From NCBI GenBank assembly GCA_026709505.1, contig JAPOSW010000028.1, forward strand, positions 1 to 36,521: a stretch of DNA of 36,521 nt. Reading direction: 5' to 3'. This DNA comes from Gammaproteobacteria bacterium. Its GTDB lineage: Bacteria; Pseudomonadota; Gammaproteobacteria; Arenicellales; Poriferihabitantaceae. The notes beneath the pieces are model-generated. The model saw only the letters and a program-made list of their open reading frames with translations. It did not search any database and was not told where the DNA came from. The first letter of the stretch is position 1; every line of letters starts with the position of its first letter. This document shows, in pieces, positions 35,032-36,521 of the stretch. Both the position numbers and the translations under genes were made by a program.

Positions 35032-35920
35032 GCAGAAGTCCCTTTGTTACGAATGCTGCCAGATTCACTGGTACTGCGTTCCCGATCTGCAACTCGGTAT
35101 CAGCGTTTCTATCGCTGGCGTCCCAGTCCCAGCAAGACGGAAATGTCTGTATCCTGCTTCGTTCCCGAGTCGTGAGCGGCCGGACCGAAGATGGCGGTAC
35201 GGTGTCGAGGTGGTTGCCTTTGTAGTTGGGTGGAACCGGGCGGTTGACTCCCCTGATCGTCGGCGAGGGCTCGTAGACCGAGAAGACGGATCTTCGCGAG
35301 TAGTTGCGAGGGTGTCTGTAGTAGTGTTCCACGTCGATTTCAGACTTGAGGTATTTCTTGACCGTCAGCTTTTCGTCTGCCCTGTGCTCGTCAATCCAGT
35401 GCGCGAATCTGTCCCCGGGCCTTTCGGTCCGACCTCGCCATCCGAACGAGAAGAATCTTTTTCTCGACTGGGGAACCCCGCAGAGGCTTGCGTCAAGCAC
35501 GAATTCCCTGAACCTATAACCGTCTGGGGCCAGTATTTCGCGCATCGTTTCGTACGATCCGCTCAGTCTTACTTGGGGGACATTCTCCATGAGGAAAAAC
35601 CGGGGGTTGTAACGTGATACAACCAAGGCGAACGACACGGTCAGGTTGGCCCTTTCACCTTTCCTGCGCTTTCCCGCGGTCGAGAAATCCTGGCACGGAG
35701 GGCCTCCGACGATGATGTCGGCACCGCACCCCGATATTTCCCGGACCACGGCATCCACGTCTGCAAGATCGAATTCCACGACGTGGTCGGCGATGTTTCT
35801 CCGGTAGGATCTCACGGCAGCGGGCCAGTTGTCATACGCAGACACGACCTCGACTCCGGCATCAATCATTCCTGCGCTCAATCCGCCGGAACCACAAAAA
35901 AGATCAACTGCCGTCAACAT
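35015..35920 (-). CDS. C5-cytosine DNA methyltransferase
   Basis: This 301-residue enzyme methylates cytosine at C5 and is the modification half of a type II restriction system. Motif I is DLFCGSGGLSAG, motif IV is GGPPCQDFS with catalytic C76, motif VI is MENVP, motif VIII is QSRKRFF, and motif X is QIGNAVPVN. The variable target-recognition region lies between about residues 175 and 250. The downstream endonuclease suggests a GRCGYC-like target by association. Its ATG overlaps the stop of a short upstream frame by 7 nt. With the endonuclease broken, this would act as an orphan methyltransferase. Confidence 0.92.
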   Translation of the reverse strand: MLTAVDLFCGSGGLSAGMIDAGVEVVSAYDNWPAAVRSYRRNIADHVVEFDLADVDAVVREISGCGADIIVGGPPCQDFSTAGKRRKGERANLTVSFALVVSRYNPRFFLMENVPQVRLSGSYETMREILAPDGYRFREFVLDASLCGVPQSRKRFFSFGWRGRTERPGDRFAHWIDEHRADEKLTVKKYLKSEIDVEHYYRHPRNYSRRSVFSVYEPSPTIRGVNRPVPPNYKGNHLDTVPPSSVRPLTTRERSRIQTFPSCWDWDASDRNADTELQIGNAVPVNLAAFVTKGLLHAAAR

Positions 35921-36291
35921 GTATCAAATATGCTCGTATTTTTTAGATGTATTTCACCATATCGCAAGTTTAGCATATCGCCGATGTGTGCTTCCCGCAA
36001 CTTTGTGAGTTCAGGGACATGACGAGCAAAAGGCTGGTTTGCCAAACCGGGAAACCGGCTTGAACGACGGACATTCCGGCATGGCTGGCATTCATTCAGG
36101 CAATTCCCGAGCCAACAGTGTCCTTGTGAAAGATTTCCAAGTGTCCAGCCATGTCCGGTGTTCCTTGATATGAAACGAATCGGGTCATTCGCGCCCTGAT
36201 AGAAATGAATGATAACTCTGGCGGTTCTTTTTGAGCTGGCAACGTCTCCATACTCGTCGTAGAGCGTGCACCTGAGGTCTCTGAGTGAGGA
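35914..36291 (-). CDS. Short cysteine-rich frame overlapping the methyltransferase start
   Basis: This 125-codon minus-strand frame is open from a TAA at 36292-36294 to its TGA at 35914-35916 and overlaps the methyltransferase ATG by 7 nt. It contains ARVIIHFYQGANDPIRF, then four cysteines spaced C-x4-C-x3-C-x2-C (C59, C64, C68, C71; CWLGNCLNECQPC), a pattern that could bind zinc, and a tail VPELTKLREAHIGDML. No ATG, GTG or TTG lies in its first part. An ATG at 36302 in another frame (MYYNPHSETS) could be the true start if one base is missing. I do not recognise the family; a restriction-modification accessory protein is a guess from position. Confidence 0.45.
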   Translation of the reverse strand, partial: SSLRDLRCTLYDEYGDVASSKRTARVIIHFYQGANDPIRFISRNTGHGWTLGNLSQGHCWLGNCLNECQPCRNVRRSSRFPGLANQPFARHVPELTKLREAHIGDMLNLRYGEIHLKNTSIFDTC

Positions 36292-36333
36292 TTATAATAC
36301 ATTGATTATATTTAATTATTAAAATATAGATCA

Positions 36334-36521
36334 CCCCAATTCCACTCTGAAGTGCAACACCCCGTGGGGCGGCGGCGTGTTGCAAACGGCCAGCGGGCGG
36401 ATGACAATCTCCATGTCAAACATAACGGAGAACTGTCATGTGCAAGAGCTGCCGCCAGCTGGCCTACGATGAACGATGCCAGATCAAGGTTCTGATGTCC
36501 AGAGGCCTGTCGATCCGCGAG
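36334..36521 (+). mobile_element. IS30 family element, left end, continues past the window
   Basis: The segment carries the same arms (GCAACAC and GTGTTGC) and leader as the copy at 24705. Its IS30-type transposase start at ATG 36438 reads QLAYDERCQ, then MSRGLSIRE, running off the end. Differences scattered along the leader and coding start show that the two copies are related but diverged elements, not a recent duplicate. Confidence 0.75.

Noticed and set aside
1..36521. CRISPR array or tandem repeat region
   Set aside because: No regularly spaced direct repeats were seen; the only repeated long sequence is the pair of IS30 left ends.

Overview
The window looks like a piece of a proteobacterial chromosome, most likely gammaproteobacterial. 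The reasons are a SufS/SufE pair, an E. coli-like ProX/ProV/ProW transporter, a HigBA module and the ATP-grasp/alpha-E/transglutaminase operon. It is rich in insertion sequences and broken genes, as in a genome under relaxed selection (a symbiont or sparse marine lineage would fit, but this is inference). No rRNA, tRNA, CRISPR array or core housekeeping operon was found, and the only obvious DNA-binding regulator is the HigA-like antitoxin.

Layout, left to right. 1-2.2 kb: an intact IS1634-type transposase followed by a frameshifted gene remnant. 2.3-6.5 kb: a DUF4143 ATPase, a class I glutamine amidotransferase, and a two-gene minus-strand unit (short-chain dehydrogenase, then CoA transferase) behind a perfect palindrome. 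6.8-9.5 kb: a small fibronectin-III-like ORF, an IS1595 N-terminal scrap, and a cysteine desulfurase/SufE pair. 10-16.6 kb: the most coherent metabolic locus. It holds a ProX-type betaine-binding protein with all three ligand tryptophans, an adrenodoxin-type ferredoxin, and a tightly coupled minus-strand operon of Rieske oxygenase, D-2-hydroxyacid dehydrogenase, ProV and ProW. Together these suggest uptake and oxidative breakdown of a quaternary ammonium compound. 16.8-18.8 kb: EthD-like protein, D-amino-acid aminotransferase and TauE/SafE permease in one minus-strand unit.

19-26 kb is a decaying defence and mobile-element island. It contains a broken IS1595 element abutting a broken DNA methyltransferase, a HigB toxin with a HigA antitoxin fused to an ImmA/IrrE-like metallopeptidase, and a histidine phosphatase with an extra C-terminal region. 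It also contains a secreted-protein ORF broken at a run of nine C, a PD-(D/E)XK nuclease gene broken by one amber codon, and an IS30 start fused in frame to the tail of an AAA ATPase. 26-31.7 kb holds a 3-mercaptopyruvate-type sulfurtransferase, the conserved transglutaminase/alpha-E/circularly permuted ATP-grasp operon, and an AAA ATPase whose tail resembles the broken one.

32.7-36.5 kb: an L-aspartate dehydrogenase, the C-terminal scrap of a D-amino-acid dehydrogenase-like oxidase, and a type II restriction-modification locus. That locus has a C5 cytosine methyltransferase, a frameshifted HindVP-like endonuclease, and a short cysteine-rich reading frame overlapping the methyltransferase start by 7 nt. 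The window ends in a second, diverged IS30 copy whose start resembles the one at 24.7 kb.

Most promising leads: the split betaine-uptake/Rieske locus, the cysteine-rich ORF at the head of the restriction-modification operon, and the cluster of single-lesion genes (amber codon, poly-C tract, 1-nt frameshift). The last could reflect real decay, phase variation or assembly errors.
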